Shown here: in pieces, positions 53,496 through 61,743 of the stretch
Layout: each line of letters begins with the position of its first letter
Numbering within the stretch: the first letter of the stretch is position 1
Assembly: GCF_900090325.1 (NCBI RefSeq)
Contig: NZ_FMHW01000002.1
Span: forward strand, 7,255,001-7,319,000
Direction: 5' to 3'
DNA from: Micromonospora pallida
GTDB lineage: Bacteria > Actinomycetota > Actinomycetes > Mycobacteriales > Micromonosporaceae
DNA length: 64,000 bases
Made by a program: the position numbers and the translations under genes
Notes under the pieces: model-generated
Told to the model about the DNA's origin: nothing
Databases searched by the model: none
The model's input: the letters and a program-made list of their open reading frames with translations, nothing else

Positions 53496-53708
53496 GCGCC
53501 CCACGCTAGTGGTTGGCGCCGTGCCGGCGGCGGCCCGGGGCGTCGGGGGACCGTGCGCGGCACCGGCCCGAGCCGCGAGGCCGGTCGCGCTGCGGGCGGG
53601 ACACCCGGTCGCGTCGAACCCAGGAGCCGTTGCGCTCAGGGCGTAACCCGTCTGCCCAGGGCTAACCGGCCTGGCCGGCCCCGCCCGTCGGGGCGCAGCA
53701 TCGTCGCC

Positions 53709-54716
53709 ATGCGACTCCTCATCCTCGGTGGCACCCAGTTCCTCGGCCGCGCGGTGGCGCGCCTCGCCCTCGCCCGGGGGTACGACGTCACCTGCGTTGC
53801 CCGGGGCGCCTCCGGTGCGCCCGTACCCGGCGTCCGGTTCGTTCCGGTGGACCGGTCCGACCCCGCCGGGCTCGCCCCGCTCGACGGCGAGCGGTTCGAC
53901 GCGGCGATCGACGTGACCCGGTGGTTGGACCAGGCCCGGCACACCGTCGCCGCCCTCGCCGACCGGGTCGGGCACTGGACCTTCGTCTCCAGCATTTCCG
54001 TCTACGCCAGCTTCGCGGCCCCGGGCGGGGGTGTGGCGGACACCCCGCTGCTGCCGCCCGCCCCGGACGGCGTGACCGGTCCCGGACCGGACTTCCAGTG
54101 GTACGGCGAGTGCAAGGTCAGCATCGAGAACCTGTACGCGGAGGCGGTCGAGCGGCTCTTCGTCTGCCGGGCCGGTCTGATCATCGGGCCCGAGGACCCG
54201 AGCGACCGGTTCCCGTACTGGGTGCGGCGGCTCGCGGCCGGCGGTGAGGTGCTCGCCCCGGGCGCGCCGGACGACCCGGTGCAGTACGTCGACGTCGACG
54301 ACCTGGCCGCCTGGCTGCTGCACGCCGCCGCCACCGGCGTGACCGGCACCTACGACGGCATCGGCGCGGCGGTGCCCCGGGTGGCGGCGCTGGGCGGGAT
54401 CGCCGCCGGGGTCGGCTCGCCCGAGCCCCGGTTGACCTGGGTCGACTCGGACTTCCTCCAGGCCCACGAGGTCCGCCCGTGGTCGGGAAAGCGGTCCCTG
54501 CCGTTGTGGGTTCCCGGCACGGAGTGGGCTGGTTTTCTCGCCCGGGACGCCACCCCTGCCCTCGCCGCAGGCCTGGTCACCCGGCCGGTGGCCGACAGCG
54601 CCCGGGCTACCCTGACCTGGATGGACGCCCACCCGGGGGCCGTCCGGCAGGGTGGACTCGAGCCGGCGGAGGAGGCGGCCATCCTGCGGGAATGGCACGC
54701 TGGCGGTAAGGGGTGA
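53709..54716 (+). CDS. NAD-dependent epimerase/reductase-family protein
   Basis: 335 aa from ATG 53709. Extended SDR fold with N-terminal LILGGTQFLGRAVARLALARG (GGTxFxGR, the variant seen in RNA-binding/mRNA-stability and epimerase relatives). FVSSISVYASFA and Y-x-x-x-K as WYGECKVSIENLY lie in the active site. The C-terminal part (about 200-335) has helical substrate-binding segments. The variant glycine motif and absence of sugar-nucleotide neighbours leave the substrate open. Confidence 0.88.
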   Translation: MRLLILGGTQFLGRAVARLALARGYDVTCVARGASGAPVPGVRFVPVDRSDPAGLAPLDGERFDAAIDVTRWLDQARHTVAALADRVGHWTFVSSISVYASFAAPGGGVADTPLLPPAPDGVTGPGPDFQWYGECKVSIENLYAEAVERLFVCRAGLIIGPEDPSDRFPYWVRRLAAGGEVLAPGAPDDPVQYVDVDDLAAWLLHAAATGVTGTYDGIGAAVPRVAALGGIAAGVGSPEPRLTWVDSDFLQAHEVRPWSGKRSLPLWVPGTEWAGFLARDATPALAAGLVTRPVADSARATLTWMDAHPGAVRQGGLEPAEEAAILREWHAGGKG

Positions 54717-54754
54717 CCGCTCCCACAGAGTTTTCCCTGATAAGCGGATCGTGG

Positions 54755-54790
54755 TTGACGCCTACGCTTGATGAAAGTAAGTTTCATCCG
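54755..54790 (+). promoter_or_regulatory. Promoter and RpiR operator overlapping the rpiR start
   Basis: TTGACG (54755-54760) and TAAGTT (54778-54783) are 17 bp apart and fit a -35/-10 pair. A perfect 7-bp inverted repeat GATGAAA-N5-TTTCATC (54770-54788) covers the -10. The expected transcription start coincides with the GTG at 54790, so the mRNA would be leaderless. This is probably the autoregulatory operator. Confidence 0.7.
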
Positions 54791-55758
54791 TGGCGAAGAG
54801 TCCGAAGATTTCCGCAAGGAACGAGCGCGGTGGCTCAGCGCGAAACGAACCGGGCGGTTCTGCCAGTCAGAGTCACGAGCCCGGCGGCCTGATCGTCCAC
54901 ATCAGCGGCCTGCTGCCCTCGCTCTCGCCGGCCGAACAACGGGTCGCCCGTCTGGTCGTCGCCGACCCGGCAGACGCCGCGCGGCGGACCATCACCGACC
55001 TCGCCACCGCCGCCGAGACCTCGGAGGCGACGGTGATCCGGTTCTGCCGCTCGGTCGGCATGGACGGTTACCCACAGCTGCGGATCCGGCTCGCCGCCGA
55101 GGCGGCGCGCCGGATCGAGCCACCGGACGCGCGGGTCGTCGGGGGCGACATCCCACCCGGTGCCGACCTCGCCCAGATCATCGCCACCATCGCCTTCAAC
55201 GACGCCCGTGCCGTCGAGGAGACGGCCGAGCAACTCGACCCGGCCATCTGCGAGCAGGTGGTGGAGGCGATCTGCCACGCCGGTCGGGTCGACATCTACG
55301 GCGCCGGGGCCAGCGGCTTCGTCGCCTCGGACTTCCAGCAGAAGCTGCACCGGATCGGCCGCACCGCCTTCTACTTCCCGGACGTGCACACCGCGCTCAC
55401 CTCGGCCGCCCTGCTCGGCCGGGGGGACGTCGCGGTGGGCATCTCGCACACCGGCACGACCTCCGACGTGATCGAGGTGCTGGAGCAGGCGCGCGCCCAG
55501 GGCGCGGTCACCGTCGCCCTGACCAACTACCCCCGGTCGCCGATCACCGAAGGTGTGGATTTCGTCCTCACCACGGCGGCCCGCGAGACGACCTACCGCT
55601 CCGGGGCGATGGCCAGCCGCCTCGCCCAGCTCACCGTGGTCGACTGCCTCTTCGTCGGGGTCGCCGCCCGCAACCGCGCCCGGGCCCGGAAGGCCCTGGA
55701 GGTCACCGCCGACGCGGTCCGCTCGCACCGCGTCGGCTCCACCCGGAGGAAGGCATGA
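54790..55758 (+). CDS. MurR/RpiR-family regulator of murQ
   Basis: 322 aa, GTG start. A low-complexity N-terminal 32 residues precede an RpiR HTH (about 35-105: LLPSLSPAEQRVARLVVADP and TSEATVIRFCRSVGMDGYPQ). A C-terminal SIS domain follows (about 150-285: VDIYGAGASGFVASDFQQKL, GDVAVGISHTGTTSDVIEVL). The SIS domain binds sugar phosphate, here probably N-acetylmuramic acid 6-phosphate, as it forms an ATGA-coupled operon with murQ. It has an operator-like palindrome at its own promoter. Confidence 0.93.
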   Translation: MAKSPKISARNERGGSARNEPGGSASQSHEPGGLIVHISGLLPSLSPAEQRVARLVVADPADAARRTITDLATAAETSEATVIRFCRSVGMDGYPQLRIRLAAEAARRIEPPDARVVGGDIPPGADLAQIIATIAFNDARAVEETAEQLDPAICEQVVEAICHAGRVDIYGAGASGFVASDFQQKLHRIGRTAFYFPDVHTALTSAALLGRGDVAVGISHTGTTSDVIEVLEQARAQGAVTVALTNYPRSPITEGVDFVLTTAARETTYRSGAMASRLAQLTVVDCLFVGVAARNRARARKALEVTADAVRSHRVGSTRRKA

Positions 55759-56690
55759 CCACCGACCAGGTGCCGTCCGAGGTTCGACCGACGGTGCGGG
55801 TGGGGGCGCCGACGGAACGTCGCAACCCACTCAGCGCCGATCTCGACCTGATGTCCACCCGGGACATGCTCGAGGTCATCAACCAGGCGGACCAGCAGGT
55901 GCCGGTAGCCGTGGGCGCGGTGCTCGACGAGATCGCCGCCGTGGTCGACCTTGCGGTGACCGCGCTGCGCAACGGGCGGCGGGTGCACTACTTCGGCGCG
56001 GGCACCTCGGGCCGCCTCGGGGTGCTCGACGCGGTCGAGCTGATTCCCACCTTCAGCTCTCCCCGGGACTGGTTCTGCGCCCACCTCGCGGGCGGCCAGG
56101 ACGCCATGTGGCAGGCGGTCGAGAACGCCGAGGACAGCCACCCGGCCGGGGCCGCCGAGGCGACCGGCTGTGTGGCCGCCGGGGACGTCGTGGTCGGCGT
56201 GGCGGCCAGCGGGCGCACCCCGTACGTTCTCGGGGCGCTGGCCGCGTCCCGGGCCCGGCAGGCCGCGACGGTGCTGCTCTGCGCGAACCCGGAGGCCGAG
56301 GCGGCCCGGGACGTGGACGTCTTCATCGGGGTCGACACCGGTCCCGAGGTGGTGACCGGGTCGACCCGGATGAAGGCGGGCACCGCGCAGAAACTGGTGC
56401 TGAACGCCTTCTCCACCGCCGTGATGGTCCGTCTCGGTCGGGTCTACTCGAACCTGATGATCGACGTGGTGGCCACCAACGCCAAGCTCCGGGGACGGAT
56501 GATCACGATCCTGGTCGAGGCGACCGGGTGCGACGAGGAGATCTGCCGGCAGGCCCTGGACGCGGCCGACGGTGACCTGAAGACCGCCCTGGTCTCGCTG
56601 GTGTCCGGCGCCGACGTGGCGGCGGCCCGGGTGGCGCTCGCCCGCTCCGCCGACCAGGTACGCGGCGCGCTCGCCCTGCTCGCCGGCTGA
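55755..56690 (+). CDS. murQ: N-acetylmuramic acid 6-phosphate etherase
   Basis: 311 aa from ATG 55755, overlapping the rpiR stop by 4 nt (ATGA). SIS-fold lyase: RRNPLSADLDLMSTRDMLEV at the N-terminus, GAGTSGRLGVLDAVELIPTF, the catalytic Glu region VENAEDSHPAGAAEA, VGVAASGRTPYVLGALAASR and TGSTRMKAGTAQKLVLNAFS. It cleaves the lactyl ether of MurNAc-6P to give GlcNAc-6P and lactate in cell-wall recycling. The PTS or importer of MurNAc is not in the window. Confidence 0.96.
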   Translation: MTTDQVPSEVRPTVRVGAPTERRNPLSADLDLMSTRDMLEVINQADQQVPVAVGAVLDEIAAVVDLAVTALRNGRRVHYFGAGTSGRLGVLDAVELIPTFSSPRDWFCAHLAGGQDAMWQAVENAEDSHPAGAAEATGCVAAGDVVVGVAASGRTPYVLGALAASRARQAATVLLCANPEAEAARDVDVFIGVDTGPEVVTGSTRMKAGTAQKLVLNAFSTAVMVRLGRVYSNLMIDVVATNAKLRGRMITILVEATGCDEEICRQALDAADGDLKTALVSLVSGADVAAARVALARSADQVRGALALLAG

Positions 56691-57089
56691 CCGCCGGGCG
56701 GCCCACCCCGGCGGTCAGCCGGGGTGCCCACCCGATCGGGATACTTCACCGGGCGCCGGGGTATCTATCCGGGCGTGGATGAACCGACCGCTCAGTCCGT
56801 GCGTCTGTCACAGTGACCGGAATCGCAGCTCGCTGGTGATGTGCGTCGCTGTGCGCGGAAGGTGCCCGATGGTGCCATGTCATAGGGGCGTCAGATCGCG
56901 CCGCAGCGCCGCGCCGTGCCCGCCGACGACCATCCGGCGGGGTGCTGACAGCAAACGTAGACCTTGCTTTCAGCTAGCACTCAGGCACTCGTGACAGTTT
57001 CGACTCATGACATGGAATCCCCGACGCGTCCCATCTGTTGTGTAGGTGTCAGGACCGGTGGGCACAGCGGAGATTACGGGGGAGGGCTG
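56691..57089 (+). other. 399-bp non-coding region upstream of the sigma factor gene
   Basis: It holds the end of the murQ transcript and the promoter/leader of the sigB-like gene. The last 130 bp have an AT-richer patch. No hairpin was found that is clearly a terminator, and no convincing small gene; an ORF at 56779-56994 is Cys/Arg-rich without a ribosome site. Confidence 0.5.
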
Positions 57090-58091
57090 ATGGACGTGGG
57101 GATGGCAAGGAACCGGGCAACCGGCGCGAGCGAGGGGACCGTGGGTAACGTGGACAAGAACATCGGCATGCGAACCGACGAGGTTGCCGAGGAGCGCGAC
57201 CTGGTCGGAGTCTACCTTCACGAGATCTCCCGGACGCCGCTGCTGGACGCCGCCAAGGAGGTCGACCTCTCCAAGGCGATCGAGGCAGGTCTCTACGCCG
57301 AGCACCTGCTCGCCGAGGACCGGGTCCCCGAGGGCGTAAACCGGGACGACCTCGAGCGGATCGTCGTCGAGGGCGAGCGGGCCAAGGACCTGTTCATCCG
57401 GGCGAACCTGCGGCTGGTCGTGTCGATCGCCCGCCGCTACGTCCGGTCCGGGATGCCCATGCTGGACCTGATCCAGGAGGGCAACACCGGCCTCGTGCGC
57501 GCGGTCGAGAAGTTCGACTACGAGCGGGGCTACAAGTTCTCCACCTACGCGACCTGGTGGATCCGCCAGGCGATCAGCCGGGCGATCGCCCAGCAGGAGC
57601 GCACCGTGCGACTGCCGGTGCACCTGGTCGAGGATGTCAACCGGATGCGCAACGTGGCCCGTCAGCTCACCCGTGAGCTGGGTAGCGACCCGGAGCCGGA
57701 GCAGGTCGCGGCCGCGCTCGGCGTCACCGTCGAGCGGGTCAACGAGCTGATCCGCTGGTCGCAGGACACCGTCTCGCTGGACACCCCGGTCGGTGACGAC
57801 GGGGACACCAACCTCGGTGACCTGGTGGCCGACAGCGATGCCCCCTCGCCGGAGGAGATCGTCCTCACCGGGTTGGAGCGGCAGCGCATCGAAGGCCTGC
57901 TCAACCACCTGGACGACCGGTCCGCCGGCATCATGCGGGCCCGGTACGGCCTGGAGGACGGGCGGGAGCACTCGCTGACCGAGGTCGCGTCGCGCTTCTC
58001 GCTCTCCCGCGAGCGGATCCGACAGCTCGAGATCCAGGCGCTCGGCCGGCTGCGTGAGCTGGCCCGGGCGGAAGGGCTCCAGGCGGCCTGA
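57090..58091 (+). CDS. Sigma-70 family RNA polymerase sigma factor (SigB/HrdD-like, group 2)
   Basis: 333 aa from ATG 57090 (GGGGGAGGG upstream); a longer frame upstream is poor in protein-like composition. Region 1.2 (DLVGVYLHEISRTPLLDAAK), region 2 (ANLRLVVSIARRYVRSGMPM, DLIQEGNTGLVRAVEKFDYE, KFSTYATWWIRQAISRAIAQ), region 3 (RLPVHLVEDVNRMRNVARQL) and region 4 (LTEVASRFSLSRERIRQLEI) are intact. This is a principal-like alternative sigma, often linked to stationary phase and stress. Its partner signalling may include the SpoIIE phosphatases elsewhere, but that link is not shown here. Confidence 0.93.
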   Translation: MDVGMARNRATGASEGTVGNVDKNIGMRTDEVAEERDLVGVYLHEISRTPLLDAAKEVDLSKAIEAGLYAEHLLAEDRVPEGVNRDDLERIVVEGERAKDLFIRANLRLVVSIARRYVRSGMPMLDLIQEGNTGLVRAVEKFDYERGYKFSTYATWWIRQAISRAIAQQERTVRLPVHLVEDVNRMRNVARQLTRELGSDPEPEQVAAALGVTVERVNELIRWSQDTVSLDTPVGDDGDTNLGDLVADSDAPSPEEIVLTGLERQRIEGLLNHLDDRSAGIMRARYGLEDGREHSLTEVASRFSLSRERIRQLEIQALGRLRELARAEGLQAA

Positions 58092-58105
58092 CCCCCGCCC
58101 GAACA

Positions 58106-58180
58106 ACAGGCGAGCACCGCGTTCGCCCGACAGGCGAGCAACCGCGTTCGCCCGCCCGAACGACAGGCGAGCAACCGCGT
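58106..58180. repeat. Short direct repeats (ACAGGCGAGCA-type)
   Basis: Three copies of ACAGGCGAGCAACCGCGT-like sequence (58106, 58130, 58163), spaced 24 and 33 bp, between the sigma factor stop and the terminator. Confidence 0.7.
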
Positions 58181-58213
58181 ACGGCCGGCGTCCGGAAGGG
58201 GGACGCCGGCCGT
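58181..58213. terminator. Bidirectional terminator between sigma factor and NlpC/P60 genes
   Basis: 13-bp perfect stem (58181-58193, 58201-58213) with 7-nt loop, between convergent genes. Confidence 0.88.
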
Positions 58214-58230
58214 CCCGCGTTCGGGCGGAC

Positions 58231-59202
58231 TCAGCGCACCCGGCCGTAGCCGTACGGGGACATCAGGTCGACGGCCCGAATCTCGACGTTCCGGCCGAAG
58301 GTCGGGGCGTGGATCACCTTCCCGTCGCCGACATAGAGCGCCACGTGCCCGAGACCCCGGTAGAACACCAGGTCACCGGGGCGCAGACTGGCGCGGCTGA
58401 CCCGGGCGGTGGCGTTCCACTGCATCGCCGCGTTGTGCGGCAGCGACTTCCCGGCTGCCCGCCAGGCGGCCAGGGTCAGCCCGGAGCAGTCGTACCCGTT
58501 CGGACCGTCGTCACCCCACCGGTACGGCTTGCCGAGCGCCCCGTAGGCGTACCGGACGGCGACGCCGGCCTGACCGGAGACCGCGGGCGTCTTCGGCCTG
58601 GCAGTCGGTGGCGCGGGCTTCTCGGTGGCCCGCCCGTACGCCTGTCGGCGCAGCTCGTAGAGGCGGCTCAGGTCACGCTCGATCCGCTTCTTCCCGGCGG
58701 CCAGCTCCCGCGACTGGGCGGCCTGCCGGGTCAGGGTGGCCTCCAGCCGCGTCCTGGCGTCGACCAGCCGCTGGCGGTCCGCGCCGAAGTCGGCGACCTG
58801 CGCCTCCCGCTGACGGGCGACCTGGTCGAGGGTGCCCAACCGGGCGAGCAGGACGGACCGGTCACCGCTGCGCAGCAGCACCTCCGCAGTGGTCAGCCCG
58901 CCGGTCTTGTACGCGGTCACCGCGTACCGGTCCACGTCGGCGCGCCCCTGCGCCACCTGCCGCTCCAACGGTCCGATTCGGGCGGTCAGCTTCGCCACCG
59001 CCGCCCGGTTCGCCTTGATGTCCTCGTTGAGCTTGTTCCAGGACTCGACGACCCGTTCCAGCTCGGTCGAGGTGCGTTCGATCCGCTGGGTCAACTCGGC
59101 CGGTGTCGGCTCCGCCCGGGCCACCGTGCCCGGGGCGAGCAGGACGGCGACCAGACCGCCGACCACCAAGCAGCGCAGCAGGTTCCGAGGCGACGACAAC
59201 AC
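58231..59202 (-). CDS. Secreted NlpC/P60 peptidoglycan hydrolase (RipA-like)
   Basis: 323 aa from GTG 59202 (GGGAGAGG upstream; TTG 59229 is the alternative). Signal peptide (about 1-30), a coiled-coil domain at about 45-185, a short linker, and an NlpC/P60 domain with Cys239 in NGYDCSGLTLAAW, His286 in LGHVALYVGDG and a third polar position (His298 in VIHAP). It cleaves peptide stems in the septum or envelope. The palindrome 37 bp upstream of this start lies between it and the DUF3817 gene stop. Confidence 0.94.
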   Translation of the reverse strand: MLSSPRNLLRCLVVGGLVAVLLAPGTVARAEPTPAELTQRIERTSTELERVVESWNKLNEDIKANRAAVAKLTARIGPLERQVAQGRADVDRYAVTAYKTGGLTTAEVLLRSGDRSVLLARLGTLDQVARQREAQVADFGADRQRLVDARTRLEATLTRQAAQSRELAAGKKRIERDLSRLYELRRQAYGRATEKPAPPTARPKTPAVSGQAGVAVRYAYGALGKPYRWGDDGPNGYDCSGLTLAAWRAAGKSLPHNAAMQWNATARVSRASLRPGDLVFYRGLGHVALYVGDGKVIHAPTFGRNVEIRAVDLMSPYGYGRVR

Positions 59203-59238
59203 GAGGGGCGAATCCTCTCCCGAGAACAAAGCGTTGTG

Positions 59239-59296
59239 GTGGTAGCAGGGGTCCCTTGTTACTCATTAATGAGTAACAAGGGACCCCTGCTACCAC
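59239..59296. repeat. Perfect 58-bp palindrome of the GGTAGCAGGGG family (copy 3 of 3 loci)
   Basis: Two 29-nt arms (59239-59267 and 59268-59296), fully complementary with no spacer. Each arm starts GTGGTAGCAGGGGTCCCTTG and ends in TTACTCATT. It lies just downstream of the DUF3817 gene stop and 37 bp upstream of the NlpC/P60 start. It probably forms a hairpin terminator and belongs to the repeated element of the window. Confidence 0.95.
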
Positions 59297-59312
59297 AAGG
59301 CGGAGATGGGGG

Positions 59313-59636
59313 TCAGCCGGCGACCGGCTGGGGGGTGCGCGTGTCCGTGGTGACCCAGCGGCCGACCCGGCGCTCGGCGTAGAACGAGACGAACGGCACG
59401 GTGCCGGCGAGCATCACCAGCGCCATCCGCTTCAACGACCAGTCGGCCCGACGGGACAGGTCGAACGCGGCGGCCAGGTACACCATGTAGAGGAAGCCGT
59501 GGGCCGGCCCGATCGTCTCGACCACGACCGGTTCGTCGAACCCGTACTTCAGTGGCATCCCGATCACCACGAGCAGGATCAGCACCACGCCCACGATCCA
59601 GGCGATCACGCGGTACCGGGTAAGGGCTGCGCCCAC
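59313..59636 (-). CDS. DUF3817-family membrane protein
   Basis: 107 aa, GTG start. Three to four hydrophobic helices. Conserved features are a first helix RYRVIAWIVGVVLILLVVIG, then MPLKYGFDEPVVVETIGPAHG and HGFLYMVYLAAAFDL. These are typical of DUF3817, an actinobacterial integral membrane family of unknown role. A second membrane-protein gene precedes it by 24 bp on the same strand. Confidence 0.9.
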   Translation of the reverse strand: MGAALTRYRVIAWIVGVVLILLVVIGMPLKYGFDEPVVVETIGPAHGFLYMVYLAAAFDLSRRADWSLKRMALVMLAGTVPFVSFYAERRVGRWVTTDTRTPQPVAG

Positions 59637-59660
59637 GGTCCTTCCGTCCTTCCGCCCGGC

Positions 59661-60155
59661 TCAACCGGGGTAGTCACCGGGTCGCGCGCCCGGGTTGGCG
59701 GTCAACCACGACAGGTAGCGGTTGTACTCGGTCAGGTCGGCGTCCTCGCCGTCGTCGGCCGGTACGGCCGTCCGGGCGACCCGCACCGGGCGGCGTACCA
59801 CCGGGGTGGTGGACGCCGGGGACGACGGCCCGGCGGTGGCCGGTCCACCGCCCGCCGCGGCCGTGACCGGCTGCCCCGACGCCGCCGTGACCGGCTGCTC
59901 CAAGGCCGCTGTGACAGCCGGATCGGCGGGGTCTTCCGCAGTCGACGCGGCGCGCAGCGTGTGCCGGATCTCGCGCCACCAGACGAAGACCACGAAAGCC
60001 GCGAAGATCGGCCACTCCACCGCGTACGCCCAGCTCAGCGTGTTGCCGGCGGCGGCCCGGCTGATCTGCCACCAGCCCAGCCCGCAGAACCCGACGACCA
60101 GCGCGACCATGGCCACGTGGCGGACGATCCACGCCGGTGTCCAGAGCCGCTTCAT
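59661..60155 (-). CDS. Conserved hypothetical membrane protein
   Basis: 164 aa from ATG 60155 (MKRLWTPAW), chosen by the typical family beginning; a longer frame starts at 60197. Two hydrophobic helices (about 9-30 and 42-62), joined by a short QISRAAAGNTLSW loop. The tail (about 75-135) is Ala/Pro/Thr-rich, with VTAASGQPVTAAAGGG-like repeats. The C-terminus has DLTEYNRYLSWLTANPG, a motif frequent in actinobacterial proteins next to DUF3817. Function unknown. Confidence 0.8.
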   Translation of the reverse strand: MKRLWTPAWIVRHVAMVALVVGFCGLGWWQISRAAAGNTLSWAYAVEWPIFAAFVVFVWWREIRHTLRAASTAEDPADPAVTAALEQPVTAASGQPVTAAAGGGPATAGPSSPASTTPVVRRPVRVARTAVPADDGEDADLTEYNRYLSWLTANPGARPGDYPG

Positions 60156-60287
60156 GGCATCGAGGGTACCGGGCCGGTCCGGTGTCTCCGACGCCACGTC
60201 GTAGTGCCGTGCCGGGCGGGTGGTTTGGTGCCCCCCGGTGTGGGCATCCGTCTAGCTGCCAGCCCAAACGAGATCAGGGGGGCGACG

Positions 60288-60629
60288 ATGACCGGATCGG
60301 TACGACAGAACGGGTTTCCGCAGGCCGGGGCGACCGAGGCCAGTCCCGAGCAGCGACTACCGGAGTGGGACGGCGACCACCTGCACGACATGGCCGTCAC
60401 CGACGGGGGAGCCGAGGCCGAACTGCTCGGGGTCGACCCGACCGAACTGGGTGACGAGGACCTGATCCGCGAGATGCACAGCCTGCACCGGACCCGACTG
60501 GACACGCTGCGCCACGCGGCGGACTCCGCGCTCGCCACCCACCTGCGGCGTACCGCCGAGTTGGAGACGGAGTACCTGGCGCGCCACCCCGGCCGCGAGG
60601 TCGACCCGAGCCGGCTGCGGGACGTCTGA
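60288..60629 (+). CDS. DUF6158-like small protein
   Basis: 113 aa from ATG 60288 (AGGGGGG upstream). The second half, GVDPTELGDEDLIREMHSLH then RTRLDTLRHAADSALATHLRR and TAELETEYLARHPGREVDPS, is a highly charged helical hairpin recognised in many Micromonosporaceae, where it is named DUF6158. No catalytic motif. The stop overlaps the next start by one base (TGATG), so the two are coupled. Confidence 0.85.
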   Translation: MTGSVRQNGFPQAGATEASPEQRLPEWDGDHLHDMAVTDGGAEAELLGVDPTELGDEDLIREMHSLHRTRLDTLRHAADSALATHLRRTAELETEYLARHPGREVDPSRLRDV

Positions 60630-60967
60630 TGGCGGCACATGTCGAGCGGGGCATGTCCGCCGAGCCCGAGGTGGTCTTCAACACCGCCACCGACCCCGAC
60701 CGGGCGTCGGCCTGGCTCCCGGAGCCGCTGCTCACCGACGGCGCCGAGCGGCCGGAGGTCGTGCCGGACGAACTACGCGCCCGGTGGGGCGGCGGCTCCG
60801 AACCGGGATGGTCGGCCGAGATCCGGGTCGAATCGGAGGACGCGGGCGGAGCCCGGGTCCGGCTCGAGCTGACCGGCGGTGCCGACCACCAGGCCACCGA
60901 CGCGTTGGCCGGCGAGGTCCTGGACAACCTCGCCCGCGAGGTGGACGAGAACCTCGCCGCAGGCTGA
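60629..60967 (+). CDS. Small SRPBCC/START-like protein
   Basis: 112 aa, ATG overlapping the preceding stop by one base. AHVERGMSAEPEVVFNTATD then WLPEPLL matches the first strand/helix of SRPBCC-fold (polyketide-cyclase-like) proteins, but the protein is shorter than most members (about 140) and lacks the long C-terminal helix. It probably binds a hydrophobic ligand. It forms an operon with the DUF6158-like gene. Confidence 0.7.
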   Translation: MAAHVERGMSAEPEVVFNTATDPDRASAWLPEPLLTDGAERPEVVPDELRARWGGGSEPGWSAEIRVESEDAGGARVRLELTGGADHQATDALAGEVLDNLAREVDENLAAG

Positions 60968-61076
60968 CCGCCCCGCGCCGACCCACCGTCCGGGCATGGT
61001 CGTCGGTGCGGGCCGCCGCGAGCCACGCCGGTCCGCCGGATCGGCGTGGCGGACGTATCGAGGCAAGGAGAACCTG

Positions 61077-61619
61077 GTGACGCAGAGCGGCCTGAAGGAC
61101 AGGGTGGCGCGGTTGCGCCGGGCGTACGCGCCGCACGAACACCGGCCGCTGGGCGGTTACCTCGCGGCGATGGGCACCTACGCCGGGGTCGCCGGGGCGC
61201 TCGCCGCCCTGGTCAAGGCCACCGGCCGACCGGTTCCGGAGCGGCCGGCGACCGTCGACGTGGTGCTGCTGGGCATCGCCACCCACAAGCTGAGCCGGCT
61301 GCTCTCCAAGGACGCCGTGACCAGCCCGCTGCGCGCTCCGTTCACCCGCTACGACCGGCCGAGTGGCAGCGGTGAGGTGATGGAGCAGGTACGGGACTCG
61401 GGCAGCTCCACCCGGCACGCGATAGGCGAGCTGCTGAGCTGCCCGTTCTGTCTGGCCGTCTGGGTGGCCACCGGACTCACCGGCGGGCTCGTCCTCGCGC
61501 CCCGGACGACCCGGCTGGTCGCCACCGCGCTGACCGCGGTCGCCGCCTCCGACTTCCTCCAGATGGCGTACGCCATCTCGCAGCAGGCCGCCGAGGGCGG
61601 CAAGCAGGAGGAGGACTGA
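61077..61619 (+). CDS. DUF1360-family membrane protein
   Basis: 180 aa from GTG 61077 (AAGGAGAACCTG). Features of DUF1360: VVLLGIATHKLSRLLSKDAV, then TSPLRAPFTRYDRPSGSGEV and ELLSCPFCLAVWVATGL (Cys-x-x-Cys in the CPFC block), followed by C-terminal hydrophobic helices. Family role unknown; the membrane topology and the conserved Cys pair suggest a metal or disulfide site. Followed by an inverted repeat. Confidence 0.9.
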   Translation: MTQSGLKDRVARLRRAYAPHEHRPLGGYLAAMGTYAGVAGALAALVKATGRPVPERPATVDVVLLGIATHKLSRLLSKDAVTSPLRAPFTRYDRPSGSGEVMEQVRDSGSSTRHAIGELLSCPFCLAVWVATGLTGGLVLAPRTTRLVATALTAVAASDFLQMAYAISQQAAEGGKQEED

Positions 61620-61706
61620 CACCCCGTCGATCATGAAGTTGTGGCGCCAGGATTGGTGGCGATTGTGAGCTTTGTGCGGTGCCTCAACTCCATGATCGAC
61701 GAGGTG
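61620..61706. repeat. Imperfect 22-bp inverted repeat (GTCGATCATGAAGTTG family)
   Basis: CACCCCGTCGATCATGAAGT(TG) at 61620-61641 is complementary to 61685-61706 with two mismatches; the spacer is 43 bp. It is right after the DUF1360 stop and could act as a terminator. Confidence 0.85.
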
Positions 61707-61743
61707 TCTGCCGGGGTGCCGGGGGCCGGGTGGGACGGGGTGG

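Noticed and set aside
52818..54698. 626-codon minus-strand frame
   Set aside because: Only the part from ATG 53495 is an SDR; upstream is antisense to the epimerase gene.
56964..57000. CTAGCACTC resembling half of a CIRCE (HrcA) operator upstream of the sigma factor gene
   Set aside because: No matching inverted half at 9-nt spacing, so it is probably a chance match.
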